Below, in pieces: positions 8,409-18,537 of a DNA stretch of 64,000 bases (position 1 is its first letter; each line of letters starts with the position of its first letter). The notes below the pieces were generated by a model. That model made no database searches, was not told the DNA's origin, and worked only from the letters and a program-made list of their open reading frames with translations. The position numbers were made by a program, and so were the translations under genes. The stretch covers positions 868,001 through 932,000 of the forward strand of contig NZ_CP024011.1 in assembly GCF_002688565.1 (NCBI RefSeq), written 5' to 3'. The DNA is from Acinetobacter sp. LoGeW2-3. GTDB taxonomy: Bacteria; Pseudomonadota; Gammaproteobacteria; Pseudomonadales; Moraxellaceae.

Positions 8409-10562
8409 ATGATCCACGCTGGCAATGCCATTACCGTCCAAATGCTTTCGGACGGAATTGCAGAATTCCGCTTTGACTTACAAGGTGAGTCGGTCAACAA
8501 ATTTAACCGTGCAACAATTGAAGATTTTAAAGCTGCGATTGAATCGGTAAAAGCAAACGCTGACATCAAAGGTTTAATTGTAACTTCAGCGAAGTCAACC
8601 TTCATCGTAGGTGCAGACATTACTGAGTTTGGTGCGAACTTCGCGCAAGGCGAACAGGCAATTGTAGAATGGGCGCTGCCTGTTCATGACATCTTCAACT
8701 CTTTTGAAGACTTGGACATTCCTAAAGTAGCGGCAATCAATGGTATGGCATTAGGCGGCGGCTTTGAAATGTGCCTGGTGTGTGACTACCGTGTCATGTC
8801 AGAAGCAGCTCAAGTCGGTCTTCCTGAAATCAAGCTGGGGATCTTCCCGGGCTTCGGTGGTACAGTTCGTTTAAGCCGTGTGATCGGTATCGACAATGCT
8901 GTTGAATGGATGGCAATGGCGAACCCTAAAAAGCCTGCTGCTGCACTGAAAGACGGTGCTGTAGATGCTGTGGTTGCTGCTGACAAACTACAAGACGCTG
9001 CCATTGATCTGGTTAAACAAGCGATTGCTGGTCGTTTGGACTGGAAAGCAAAACGCCAAGAAAAATTAGACCCTGTTAAGCTGAATATGCTTGAGCAAAT
9101 GATGGCGTTCAACACAGCGAAAGGCGCGGTTCTTGCAAAAGCTAACCCTGCTCAGTACCCTGCGCCAAAATTGATGCTGGATTCTTTACAAGCAGGTGCA
9201 AGCCTGCCACGTGACGAAGCATTAAAAGCTGAAGCACAAGGTTTTGCCAAAGCTGCTGTGACTCCACAAGCAGGTGCGTTGATCGGTTTATTCATCAACG
9301 ACCAAATCGTGAAGAAAACTTCGAAAAAATATGAGAAAGGTGCACATCCTGTCAACCAAGCGGCTGTTCTAGGCGCGGGTATCATGGGTGGTGGTATTGC
9401 TTACCAAGCGGCAAGCAAAGGCACACCAATCATCATGAAAGACATTGGTAATCAACAGCTTGCTTTAGGTATGAAAGAAGCAAACGGTTTGCTGACCAAA
9501 CAAGTTGAACGTAAGAAAATGAAACCTGCGCAAATGGGTGAAACTCTTGCGCGTATCCGCCCTACTTTAAGCTATGACGAATTCAAAGAAGTCGACATCG
9601 TGATTGAAGCGGTGACTGAAAACCCTAAAGTGAAAGGCATCGTACTGAAAGAAACTGAAGCGAAAGTGCGTGAAAACACGATTATTGCTTCAAATACGTC
9701 TACGATCTCAATCACACGTTTGGCTGAAAACCTAGAGCGTCCTGAAAACTTCGTCGGTATGCACTTCTTTAACCCAGTTCACATGATGCCATTGGTAGAA
9801 GTGATCCGTGGTGAAAAGACTTCTGCTGAAGCAATTGCGACGACTGTTGTTCTTGCTCAGAAAATGGGTAAAACACCAATCGTTGTGAACGACTGCCCGG
9901 GCTTCCTGGTAAACCGTGTCTTGTTCCCTTACTTCGGTGCATTCGACCTTCTACTTAAAGATGGTGCTGACTTCCAACAAATCGACAAAGTGATGGAAAA
10001 ATTCGGCTGGCCAATGGGCCCTGCTTACCTGATGGACGTTGTCGGTATTGATACTGGCGTTCACGGTGCAGAAGTCATGGCTGAAGGTTTCCCTGACCGT
10101 ATGAAGCCTGACTTCAAAGGTTCAATCCAAGTGATGTACGAAAGCAAACGTCTTGGACAAAAGAATGACGTTGGTTTCTACAAATACGAATTGGACAAGA
10201 AAGGCAAGAAAGCCAAAGTGGTTGATCCAACTGCGTATGAACTTGTGGCTTCTGTTGCAACTACGGAAAAACGTGAATTTGATCCTCAAGAAATCATTGA
10301 CCGTATGATGCTTGCATTCTGTAACGAAACTGTTCGTTGCCTGGAAGACAACATCGTTGCAACTCCATCTGAAGCAGATATGGCGATGATCATGGGTGTA
10401 GGTTTCCCTCCATTCCGTGGCGGTCCATGCCGTTACATCGACCAGACTGGTGTGGCTGAGTACGTTGCGCTTTGCGACAAATACGCACACTTAGGTAAGG
10501 CTTATGAAGCGCCGCAATCACTGCGCGACATGGCTGCTAATAACAAAAAATTCTACGGTTAA
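8409..10562 (+). CDS. fadB: fatty acid oxidation complex, alpha subunit
   Basis: FadB carries enoyl-CoA hydratase, 3-hydroxyacyl-CoA dehydrogenase and related isomerase activities in beta-oxidation, in an alpha2-beta2 complex with FadA. The crotonase domain is at residues 1-190 (oxyanion-hole region [11 protein letters not shown], catalytic region [16 protein letters not shown]). The NAD-binding Rossmann motif [12 protein letters not shown] starts near residue 320, and [15 protein letters not shown] marks the dehydrogenase catalytic region. The length of 717 residues is normal. It is followed after 12 bp by fadA in the same operon. Confidence 0.96.
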   Translation: MIHAGNAITVQMLSDGIAEFRFDLQGESVNKFNRATIEDFKAAIESVKANADIKGLIVTSAKSTFIVGADITEFGANFAQGEQAIVEWALPVHDIFNSFEDLDIPKVAAINGMALGGGFEMCLVCDYRVMSEAAQVGLPEIKLGIFPGFGGTVRLSRVIGIDNAVEWMAMANPKKPAAALKDGAVDAVVAADKLQDAAIDLVKQAIAGRLDWKAKRQEKLDPVKLNMLEQMMAFNTAKGAVLAKANPAQYPAPKLMLDSLQAGASLPRDEALKAEAQGFAKAAVTPQAGALIGLFINDQIVKKTSKKYEKGAHPVNQAAVLGAGIMGGGIAYQAASKGTPIIMKDIGNQQLALGMKEANGLLTKQVERKKMKPAQMGETLARIRPTLSYDEFKEVDIVIEAVTENPKVKGIVLKETEAKVRENTIIASNTSTISITRLAENLERPENFVGMHFFNPVHMMPLVEVIRGEKTSAEAIATTVVLAQKMGKTPIVVNDCPGFLVNRVLFPYFGAFDLLLKDGADFQQIDKVMEKFGWPMGPAYLMDVVGIDTGVHGAEVMAEGFPDRMKPDFKGSIQVMYESKRLGQKNDVGFYKYELDKKGKKAKVVDPTAYELVASVATTEKREFDPQEIIDRMMLAFCNETVRCLEDNIVATPSEADMAMIMGVGFPPFRGGPCRYIDQTGVAEYVALCDKYAHLGKAYEAPQSLRDMAANNKKFYG

Positions 10563-10574
10563 GGAGCAACGTGA

Positions 10575-11747
<1,173 letters not shown>

Positions 11748-11770
11748 TCTTTAAATACGTGACCTAAAAG

Positions 11771-11795
11771 AACCCCGCTTTTGCGGGGTTTTTTA
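11771..11795 (+). terminator. terminator of fadBA
   Basis: AACCCCGC and GCGGGGTT form an 8-bp stem with a TTTT loop, followed by a T run, about 23 bases after the fadA stop. Confidence 0.92.
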
Positions 11796-11881
11796 TTGCC
11801 ATTTATTCATTTAAGGTTTTGTAAAATTAAATATTCTTATTTATTATATGGTTGAATATTAACTACAAACTTAAAATAATC

Positions 11882-12706
11882 ATGAAAAAATATTTAGTAT
11901 TTACCGCTCTAAGTCTGAGCCTAGTGGGATGTGCCAGCACACCAAAAGCACCACAATCAGATTACTTTGCCCAAGTTCAAAAAGAATTTAAAACCCAGCC
12001 TGTAGCTGTTTCGACAGATTCCTGTCTATTACGTAAAGAAGTGGGTAATAGTCATATTTTACTTGAGCCATCTAACCGGACAGCTGCCGCGATTACTCAA
12101 GAATTGATCCAGCAACTAAACCGTAATCAAGTGAAGGTCACACAAAACTTCCAGCAGTTGCATTGTGGTTTCTTTGAAAAGAAAGTAATTCAAACTTATA
12201 AAAAGCGTCAAAATCTAGATGCGAAACCTGAAGATTTGGCGGTTTATCCTGTCTTTGCAGCCAATCAACCTCAATTAACAGATCTACAAGGGTTAAGCCT
12301 GCAATTGCTGCATCAGAAGACCTTTAAAGTCGGGGTCGGTCGTTATAATTTCAGTAATAATTATCAACCGGTGGATATTGAAATTACTGATGTTCAACTT
12401 GAACAACTGAAATCTTTATTGGGTACGTCGAAGGTATTGGTGATGCAGGTCTTGGGACAACAGCCTTCATTAGGTAACCGTATTGGTAATATTGCAGGTA
12501 GTGTGGCTTTGGCAACCTTAACCATGGGCGCTGTAACCACAGGTGATCCGGTTCCTCAAGAAGGGCAATATTATCTATTGTCTTATGTCGATTTAGACAA
12601 GAAGCAAGTACTTTGGTCAAAGCAACAGAAGTTCGATGGCAAGCTTTATCAGACTGACTCTGTTAGCTTAACAACACCAGATATGCTAAAACCTTTAGGT
12701 CTTTAA
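11882..12706 (+). CDS. predicted lipoprotein of unknown function
   Basis: With the ATG at 11882 the protein has 274 residues and starts with a typical lipoprotein signal: MKKY, a hydrophobic stretch, then the lipobox LVGC with Cys at about residue 17. The mature part is soluble except for a glycine-rich hydrophobic segment near residues 195-215 (GNRIGNIAGSVALATLTMGA). A frame extension 30 bases upstream would put charged residues before the signal, so I reject it. I do not recognise a family. It is a single gene between terminators. Confidence 0.8.
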   Translation: MKKYLVFTALSLSLVGCASTPKAPQSDYFAQVQKEFKTQPVAVSTDSCLLRKEVGNSHILLEPSNRTAAAITQELIQQLNRNQVKVTQNFQQLHCGFFEKKVIQTYKKRQNLDAKPEDLAVYPVFAANQPQLTDLQGLSLQLLHQKTFKVGVGRYNFSNNYQPVDIEITDVQLEQLKSLLGTSKVLVMQVLGQQPSLGNRIGNIAGSVALATLTMGAVTTGDPVPQEGQYYLLSYVDLDKKQVLWSKQQKFDGKLYQTDSVSLTTPDMLKPLGL

Positions 12707-12724
12707 AATAAGATGAATAACAAC

Positions 12725-12748
12725 ACCCTGCTCAATGCAGGGTTTTTT
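12725..12748 (+). terminator. terminator after the lipoprotein gene
   Basis: ACCCTGC / GCAGGGT stem with a short loop and a run of T, 18 bases past the stop codon. Confidence 0.85.
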
Positions 12749-12884
12749 ATAAAAAATAGAAATGTTATCCCTTTGTAAATTTAGTTGAATATTCAACCAT
12801 TAAAATTTTGTTCATCAGCCAGTTAAGCTGCATAAGAGTATCATATTTCTATCTCTTCCCTTCTTTTCTCCTATGGGGTTTAAC

Positions 12885-13433
12885 ATGACTATGCTTAAAA
12901 CACTGCTTGCAACTGCAATCGTTGCAACTTCAGCTTCTGCTATGGCTGCTGAAGTGACTTCTCCTGTTGCTGTAATGAAAGCGCAAGTACAAGCAAATGC
13001 TATTCAAGCCGTTGCACCAGCTCAAGCAAAAGTAGCGACTACAACTGTTAAAGCACAAGAAGCTACAGCGAAAGCTGCTGCCAACAAACAAGCTGCAGTA
13101 GCAAAAGCAGAAGCTGCTAAACAACAAGCAACTGAAGCTAAAAAAGCGGCTGATGCCAAAGTTGTTGCTGCAAAAACTGAAGCAGCTAAAAAAGTAGAAA
13201 CGGCAAAAGCTGCACCTGCTGAAGTGAAAAAAGCAGCGGATGCTAAAGCTGCAGCAGTAAAAGCAGAAGCTGTCGTAAAAACTACAGAAGCAAAAGAAAC
13301 TGCGATGGCTAAAACAGCAGAAGTAAAAACAGAAACAACACAACAAGTCGAAGCTGTAAAAGCAACACCTGTTGAAGCAGCAGTAAAAGCTGAGAAAAAA
13401 GGCTTTTTCTCTTGGTTTAAAAAAGCAGCTTAA
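12885..13433 (+). CDS. exported Ala/Lys/Glu-rich low-complexity protein
   Basis: About 182 residues. A signal peptide (MTMLKTLLATAIVATSASAMA, cleavage after AMA) is followed by about 140 residues made almost only of A, K, E, V, T and Q in a heptad-like pattern (AEAAKQQATEAKKAADAKV and similar), predicted as one long helix like the TolA stalk or histone-H1-like proteins. The end is KKGFFSWFKKAA, an amphipathic aromatic tail. A GGGG site lies 5 bases before the ATG at 12885; 12873 is an alternative. The function is unknown; a periplasmic spacer or envelope-binding role is only a guess. Confidence 0.72.
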   Translation: MTMLKTLLATAIVATSASAMAAEVTSPVAVMKAQVQANAIQAVAPAQAKVATTTVKAQEATAKAAANKQAAVAKAEAAKQQATEAKKAADAKVVAAKTEAAKKVETAKAAPAEVKKAADAKAAAVKAEAVVKTTEAKETAMAKTAEVKTETTQQVEAVKATPVEAAVKAEKKGFFSWFKKAA

Positions 13434-13453
13434 TCCTGCATTTCAAACTGTAT

Positions 13454-13480
13454 AGGGATGTCATCTGACATCCCTTTTTT
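13454..13480 (+). terminator. terminator after the Ala-rich gene
   Basis: AGGGATGTCA pairs with TGACATCCCT around a short loop, followed by a T run. Confidence 0.9.
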
Positions 13481-13542
13481 ATTTTTTCTAGTTCCATACA
13501 GTCTTTATTTAAACTTTAAACCTGCAATTAAAATTTCAAAAT

Positions 13543-14415
13543 TTAAGCTGAGACTTTCTGCGCCAGCATGGTGGCAAAATGCTGCTTGATCCGCTTGCCC
13601 TGATCATCAACCCGATGCAGTTCGCCAATATCTTCGTTGTATTTGATCAGCTTCCATCTTTGATACAGCTCGCTTAACTGACCTGGCTTGAAGGCAAAAG
13701 GAAAGTCTAGCTGCGCTGGAATGTCATCGGTATCCATCGCACAGACAATCAGATTATAGCCATTGATCTTAGTCGCCTGCTGCATTTGGGCAATCAGCTC
13801 TGGAACGGTCTTCGCTTCCAGGAACATCATCACCACAGTACAGCAGATAAAGTCATAACTGCCAGAAATGCTTGGATCAGCATTCAAATCCCGCTGTGCG
13901 ACATGAATCTGTTGCATATTTTCGACATCAATAATCTGCTGCAGTTGTTCTAAACTTTGAGTGTTTACATCCCAAGCATCAACTTCATAACCCATCTGAC
14001 TGAGATACAAAGCATTACGCCCTTGACCGCAACCGACATCCAAGGCATGACCGCTGGTTAAATAAGGCGTGGCAGCCAGAATCTCGGAATGTGTTGGGGA
14101 AATCGCGTATTTCTTATGAAAATAATCTTGATGGGTACAATAGAACTTTAACTGGCATTCCACATCTGCACTGGCAGAAACAATCTGATGCCAACACTGT
14201 GGTTCAATCATTGGCGGTTGCTGATCGGGTGTAAAGATATGCGTAGACTGCACTTCTCCACTTTCATCGACAAAGGCAAAGGTCAGCTCACCCTTCAGAA
14301 CCGTCAGTTTAGCCCAAGTGCCAGCCTTGGTATTGTGTGGATGCTGAAAACCCTGAGGAATCCGCTCCTGTGTCCAGATTGGCATTTCTTTATAACAGAC
14401 TAAGTCTTGGGTCAT
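13543..14415 (-). CDS. tehB: tellurite-resistance type SAM methyltransferase TehB with N-terminal cupin-like domain
   Basis: The 290-residue protein matches long TehB forms (as in Haemophilus): an N-terminal DUF1971/TehB-like beta domain (about 1-95, with HPHNTKAGTWAKLTVLKGEL) fused to a class I SAM-dependent methyltransferase (about 95-290). The SAM-binding motif is ALDVGCGQGRNALYLSQ; motif II is the acidic DAWDVN. TehB methylates tellurite or selenium compounds. The start at 14415 is chosen for AGGAG about 9 bases upstream; a frame 27 bases longer is less likely. No tehA is nearby. Confidence 0.85.
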   Translation of the reverse strand: MTQDLVCYKEMPIWTQERIPQGFQHPHNTKAGTWAKLTVLKGELTFAFVDESGEVQSTHIFTPDQQPPMIEPQCWHQIVSASADVECQLKFYCTHQDYFHKKYAISPTHSEILAATPYLTSGHALDVGCGQGRNALYLSQMGYEVDAWDVNTQSLEQLQQIIDVENMQQIHVAQRDLNADPSISGSYDFICCTVVMMFLEAKTVPELIAQMQQATKINGYNLIVCAMDTDDIPAQLDFPFAFKPGQLSELYQRWKLIKYNEDIGELHRVDDQGKRIKQHFATMLAQKVSA

Positions 14416-14535
14416 GCAGTATTGCTCCTGTTCTCGCGCCATTCTATTCAGCTGGTAATTTCCTGTTTATCTATAGCATGCTTATGTTTTGAGTACCATG
14501 CTCATGATGATTTACAGGTAAATGGCGCTTCCAGG

Positions 14536-15285
14536 TTACAACGCCTCTTCGACAATTTTTTGATTTTTGGTCTTAATTTGCTGCATCTGTTTATTTAGGT
14601 TCTCAATGTCTTTATACAGCGCGATAAATGGCTGAACCGCTTTTTCATCATGGAACATAAACATGCGGTTGCGTTTTTCCCATTTATATTTTTTTAGTAA
14701 GGCAAATAGCTGATCGGCTTTAGCCAGGCTCTGCTTTTCAATTTCAAAGATGGCGTAGGCATCATTTTCCTGCTGGGTCGCTCTCAGATTCTGTGCCAAT
14801 TGCTGACGATAACGCTGCTTGATATCCAGTTGCTTAACCTGCTCAATCTGGGTCTCTTCTCGATGCTGAATGGTCTGCTCATAATTCTGCACAATCTGAT
14901 GCACCTGCTTGAGCATAGCTTCAGTTTCTTTATAGCCTTGCGCCTGATCCTTTTCCAAACGATCGATGTCTAGGAAACGTTCCCAGTTTGCTGCTTTCAG
15001 ATCTCGCAAATACTGGTTACGCTCTTCAGCACGGTCTCGCATCTGTCCCAGCACATATTCAGCCATGACCGCATAATCACCATCCAGACGCTCTTCTTCA
15101 ATGTCTAACTGAATCGGCTTACTCCAGTCCTGGGCCTGCTCAAAGATTTCAGCTGTCTTTTCATTCAGAACAGTTTCATATTCGATCAGCTCAGCTTCAT
15201 CCTGCTGTTGCACGGTATATTGATAAAACAGCCATGCAAAGACAACAAGCGTCGCGCCAGCCAGGACCATAAAGACACGCGGCAT
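14536..15285 (-). CDS. membrane-anchored coiled-coil protein, unknown function
   Basis: About 249 residues. One N-terminal membrane helix (VFMVLAGATLVVFAWLFYQY) is followed by a long, charged, Gln/Glu-rich region with strong helix and coiled-coil character to the end, probably in the periplasm. It resembles DUF3053-type proteins in layout, but I cannot confirm that. AGGGGAG lies 7 bases before the ATG at 15285, while the ATG at 15291 is too close, so MPRVFMVL is the start. Confidence 0.68.
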   Translation of the reverse strand: MPRVFMVLAGATLVVFAWLFYQYTVQQQDEAELIEYETVLNEKTAEIFEQAQDWSKPIQLDIEEERLDGDYAVMAEYVLGQMRDRAEERNQYLRDLKAANWERFLDIDRLEKDQAQGYKETEAMLKQVHQIVQNYEQTIQHREETQIEQVKQLDIKQRYRQQLAQNLRATQQENDAYAIFEIEKQSLAKADQLFALLKKYKWEKRNRMFMFHDEKAVQPFIALYKDIENLNKQMQQIKTKNQKIVEEAL

Positions 15286-15459
15286 GCACATGCTCCCCTG
15301 CTGCAGGTTATGTATTGATTTCCTTTTAACCAATATGCTGATTTTTTAGACATAAATCAATTCTTCTATACAAAAACCCTATGCAAAGGCACAGCTCATC
15401 CGAATAGGAAATTTAATTAAAATTCCTGTTTGAACCAGTTCTGAATCCTTTGATCCTAT

Positions 15460-15963
15460 TTAGCAACCGTTGGCAGCACACCACTCATTAATCAAAGTTC
15501 GGTCAACATTATTCGGATTGAATTGTTCCCGAGCGGCTTGGGCTGAAGTTGCATCACGGTTAATGCCGAAAGGAACTATCATTAGATAAATACCATCACG
15601 TGGATCAGGAGAGCGCAAGCCATCAGCAATTGCCTGCACATACTGTTGCACACCCGGTGGCAGGTTATCCAGTCGTGCCGGATTGGTAGTCGGTAGAATC
15701 TCGATATCACCCGCAAAGTCAGCATTGACTGTATAGTCCTGCAGTTCGCGTTCAATCTTCATCATCCGCATGTTTAAAGCTTTTTTCTGGCTATATTGTT
15801 CTTGCAAAGGAAGCATGAACTCTGTTTCTTCTCGCAATTCACGATCTGCCATTACAGTCAGTGTCGGCAAAGTGACAGGATCTGGCGTGGCATGAGCATC
15901 GACCAGACGCAGTGCAGTAAACAGGCTCAGTAACATCAGAAAAGTTGTGTCGAGGGGACGCAT
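15460..15963 (-). CDS. small exported protein, paralogue of the next gene
   Basis: 167 residues with an N-terminal signal peptide (hydrophobic stretch FLMLLSLFTALRLVDA). The mature start reads VTLPTLTVMADRELREET. The C-terminal part has LPPGVQQYVQAIADGLRSPD and MIVPFGINRDA, shared with the protein at 16211-16717. It ends CAANGC with two cysteines. GGAGG lies 8 bases before the ATG. No known family is recognised. The two paralogues lie about 250 bp apart on the same strand and probably arose by tandem duplication. Confidence 0.72.
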   Translation of the reverse strand: MRPLDTTFLMLLSLFTALRLVDAHATPDPVTLPTLTVMADRELREETEFMLPLQEQYSQKKALNMRMMKIERELQDYTVNADFAGDIEILPTTNPARLDNLPPGVQQYVQAIADGLRSPDPRDGIYLMIVPFGINRDATSAQAAREQFNPNNVDRTLINEWCAANGC

Positions 15964-16151
15964 AAGGAAAACCTCCGCATCGTCATTTCAGTGGGAGAAA
16001 CCTTATTCTTGCTTGAACTTGTGTAAAGGTGCTCAGTATTACTGTGAGCATTGATAGACGGTTAATACAGCTGATCGCTGGCATGCGATTTAAATGATTT
16101 ATTCTATGAATTAATGGCAATAAAAGATAAATTTCTCGCAAATTCCAGACA

Positions 16152-16178
16152 TAAAAAATCCCCGACTGGCGAGGATTC
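16152..16178 (-). terminator. terminator after the exported protein gene at 16211
   Basis: Read on the minus strand, an AATCCTCG/CGGGGATT stem (one G-T pair) with a 5-base loop is followed by TTTTTT. Confidence 0.75.
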
Positions 16179-16210
16179 AAAGACTTAAGAGTGGGCTATT
16201 TTTTTCAGGC

Positions 16211-16717
16211 TTAAGGGATAGCAGGAGAAAGTTTATTGAAATATTCCTGTGTACCAAGTTTGATCGTGCCGGGATTAATTTGCAACTGGAAACGATATTC
16301 GGCAGATTGACTATTACTACGGTCAATACCTAGCGGCTGCAGCATGATATTTAAGCCTTGAGTTGGATCACTCGATTGTAAGCCTTGGGCAATGCTCATG
16401 ACATATTGCTGTAGCATCGGAGAAACCTTACTAAAATCAGGCTGTACCTGCGGCTGAAAATCCAGATTTTCAATCACCTGTGTATTCAGTACAAAATTCT
16501 GGGCTTCCTTGGAACTGCGCATCACCTGATGCTGTAAAGCACGCTGATTCTTTTCTTCCTGTACAAAAGGCACATAGCCCGTTTCATTACTCATTTCAGG
16601 TTCAGCCATGATCGTCATAGTTGGCAGCTTTACCACAGACTTCTCATCCTCCGCTTGTGCTGCCATGCTGAATACGCCCAGCATAATTCCGAATGTAGAC
16701 ATTTTCATAATATTCAT
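16211..16717 (-). CDS. small exported protein, paralogue of the gene at 15460
   Basis: 168 residues with a signal peptide (MSTFGIMLGVFSMAAQA) and mature start VVKLPTMTIMAEPEMSNET. Conserved blocks shared with its neighbour are LPTxTxMAxxE, SPMLQQYVMSIAQGLQSSD and MLQPLGIDRS. It lacks the C-terminal cysteines of the neighbour. GGGGAGG lies 7 bases before the ATG. The LPTMTIMA segment resembles the N-terminal TonB-box style of TonB-dependent receptors (xTITVTA), but there is no barrel. Function unknown. Confidence 0.74.
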   Translation of the reverse strand: MNIMKMSTFGIMLGVFSMAAQAEDEKSVVKLPTMTIMAEPEMSNETGYVPFVQEEKNQRALQHQVMRSSKEAQNFVLNTQVIENLDFQPQVQPDFSKVSPMLQQYVMSIAQGLQSSDPTQGLNIMLQPLGIDRSNSQSAEYRFQLQINPGTIKLGTQEYFNKLSPAIP

Positions 16718-16951
16718 TGGCTTGCCTCCCCTATTTTCAGATCACCCAAGTTGTGCAACTGACGGTGTTACAGTCTATTGTAAAAATTCTTTTCTATTAG
16801 ATTACCTTGATTATTTATATAACTCATGTCTGCTCAGATGAATGGCATGTTAGGTAAATCCTATAAAAAACCAAGAGAATATGGTGTTGATAATCTTGGA
16901 GCTGAATAGTGAGGAAAGACCATTTTTTATGGAATGACAAAATGACAGGCG

Positions 16952-16985
16952 AAAAAAAACCTCAAACATTGTTTGAGGTTTTTTA
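16952..16985 (-). terminator. terminator of the distal tRNA-Phe gene
   Basis: AACCTCAAAC/GTTTGAGGTT hairpin with T runs on both sides, so it can act in either direction. Confidence 0.85.
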
Positions 16986-16989
16986 AATA

Positions 16990-17065
16990 TGGTGGCGAGA
17001 CCCAGGATCGAACTGGGGACACACGGATTTTCAATCCGTTGCTCTACCTACTGAGCTATCACGCC
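16990..17065 (-). tRNA. tRNA-Phe (GAA), copy 1
   Basis: 76 nt on the minus strand with encoded CCA. The anticodon loop is TTGAAAA with stem ACGGA/TCCGT, giving anticodon GAA. The T arm is CCCAG-TTCGATC-CTGGG. The acceptor arms GGCGTGA and TCTCGCC pair except for a T-T mismatch at the fifth position. It is identical to the copy at 17201-17276. Confidence 0.95.
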
Positions 17066-17147
17066 GATGCGGTGTATTAAGCCGTATCTGCACACATTAG
17101 TCAATCAAATTCAGAAAAAAAATGATCGAATGTGTAAAATTTGATCC

Positions 17148-17175
17148 AAAAAAAATCCCTGATGGGATCAGGGAT
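17148..17175 (-). terminator. terminator between the two tRNA-Phe genes
   Basis: ATCCCTGAT/ATCAGGGAT hairpin; on the minus strand it is followed by eight T residues. Each tRNA gene therefore seems to have its own terminator. Confidence 0.85.
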
Positions 17176-17200
17176 TGAAAACTTTAAACTGTTTTGAATA

Positions 17201-17276
17201 TGGTGGCGAGACCCAGGATCGAACTGGGGACACACGGATTTTCAATCCGTTGCTCTACCTACTGAGCTATCACGCC
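17201..17276 (-). tRNA. tRNA-Phe (GAA), copy 2
   Basis: Same 76-nt sequence as the copy at 16990-17065, including the T-T mismatch in the acceptor stem and the encoded CCA. The upstream flanks of the two copies are also similar (TTAATA 11-12 bases before the first G), which points to a tandem duplication that includes the promoter. Confidence 0.95.
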
Positions 17277-17430
17277 GATGACGCGTATTAAACCGTTTCA
17301 GTCCTATGCCGTCAAGCATGAAAAGTATAATTTTTATCAATCGCCTACTTTTACAGCGAAATTAATCATTATCTGCTTATTTTTTAGGTGATCTCATCTA
17401 AATAATTCATTTTTGGTGAAAAATTCACAT

Positions 17431-17453
17431 AAAAAAGCAGCCCGAAGGCTGCC
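17431..17453 (-). terminator. terminator of the panM-like gene
   Basis: GGCAGCC-TTCG-GGCTGC on the minus strand, followed by TTTTTT, 17 bases after the stop. Confidence 0.9.
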
Positions 17454-17469
17454 TTGATACAGAAAAGGT

Positions 17470-17847
17470 TTAGATTTTCTCAATATGGGCCAGACAGCGA
17501 TGAATCGCGCCACAGCCTGGTTCAAATACCTTCACGCCTTTTTCCTCTTCCATACGGCAGGCTTCGCTGACCAGCCTTTCTGCAACCCCACGTCCACGGT
17601 TGGCTGGATGTACAACCACGTACTGCAGCAGGCGGGTTTCGCCTTGACCGGTACACCAGATCGCACCAATAATACGGGTATTAAATTCTGCAGTATAAAG
17701 TACGGTATACTGTTGCAAGTTTTGCTCTAGTTGTTCCATGGCATCGGTCCCGTCACTAAATTCCGGGCTGGTGTCATACAGTCGCTCAAGCTGGCTGCGC
17801 ACTTCATCATTTTCCAAAGAAGTATAAGCATGTACGGTAATAGGCAT
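17470..17847 (-). CDS. panM: GNAT-fold protein, probable PanM/PanZ activator of aspartate decarboxylase
   Basis: 125 residues with a single GNAT fold: TRIIGAIWCTGQ, LLQYVVVHPANRGRGVAERLV (acetyl-CoA pyrophosphate loop R-G-R-G-V) and a short C-terminus. The size and layout fit PanM/PanZ, which binds acetyl-CoA and triggers self-cleavage of the PanD zymogen in pantothenate synthesis, rather than a normal acetyltransferase. The identity to PanM is inferred from length and pattern; a different small GNAT protein is possible. It is divergent from hisB. Confidence 0.6.
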   Translation of the reverse strand: MPITVHAYTSLENDEVRSQLERLYDTSPEFSDGTDAMEQLEQNLQQYTVLYTAEFNTRIIGAIWCTGQGETRLLQYVVVHPANRGRGVAERLVSEACRMEEEKGVKVFEPGCGAIHRCLAHIEKI

Positions 17848-17943
17848 TGATAAACCCTCCTGAGCAATCTAATATGCGGTGACGTCGTCACGGCGAAAAT
17901 ATTTTCTACATCAATCATTTTGACGTATTTGAGGAACGTGTCT

Positions 17944-18537
17944 ATGACAGATCGTATCAGTGAAGTGGTAAGAAATACCAACGAAACCAAAATTCGAGTT
18001 CGCTTGAATCTCGATGGTACTGGTCAAGGCACTTTAAACACTGGTGTTCCATTTTTAGATCATATGATTGATCAAATCAAGCGACATGGTTTGTTTGATA
18101 TTGATATTCATTGTGACGGCGACCTGGAAATTGACGATCACCATACCGTAGAAGACTGTGGGATTACTCTCGGTCAAGCCTTCGCTCAGGCATTGGGTGA
18201 CAAGAAAGGTTTGCGTCGTTATGGTCACTTCTATGCCCCGCTAGATGAGTCTTTGAGCCGTGTCGTGGTCGATCTATCTGGCCGTCCGGGCCTGTTTATG
18301 GACATTCCATTTACCCGTGCCATGATTGGCCGCTTTGATGTGGATTTATTCTCTGAATTCTTCCAGGGCTTTGTAAACCATGCACTGATGACCTTACATA
18401 TTGACAACTTAAAAGGTAAAAACAGTCACCATCAGATCGAGAGCGTATTTAAAGCATTTGCCCGTGCATTGCGTATGGCATGTGAAGTTGATCCACGTGC
18501 TGCCAATACTGTTGCTTCCACCAAAGGTACCCTGTAA
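17944..18537 (+). CDS. hisB: imidazoleglycerol-phosphate dehydratase
   Basis: 197 residues from the ATG at 17944 (MTDRISEV), preceded by GAGG at 9 bases; a longer frame from 17920 has no site. HisB removes water from imidazoleglycerol phosphate using a di-manganese centre. The metal-binding repeats are clear: [39 protein letters not shown]. It is the monofunctional form without the HisB phosphatase domain of enterobacteria. Its stop overlaps the hisH start by one base. Confidence 0.96.
   Translation: MTDRISEVVRNTNETKIRVRLNLDGTGQGTLNTGVPFLDHMIDQIKRHGLFDIDIHCDGDLEIDDHHTVEDCGITLGQAFAQALGDKKGLRRYGHFYAPLDESLSRVVVDLSGRPGLFMDIPFTRAMIGRFDVDLFSEFFQGFVNHALMTLHIDNLKGKNSHHQIESVFKAFARALRMACEVDPRAANTVASTKGTL

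Noticed and set aside
12930..13346. Long minus-strand open frame of 138 codons rich in Cys, Phe and Ser
   Set aside because: It is the antisense shadow of the Ala/Lys-rich protein gene; its odd composition comes from the repeated GCT/GCA/AAA codons on the other strand.
13543..14415. TehB N-terminal domain considered as a separate gene
   Set aside because: One uninterrupted frame, and fused forms of the same layout and length are known in the family.
16990..17276. Two tRNA-Phe copies read as part of a mobile element or phage attachment duplication
   Set aside because: No integrase, no foreign DNA between the copies; each copy is complete with its own flanks, so simple tandem duplication explains it.
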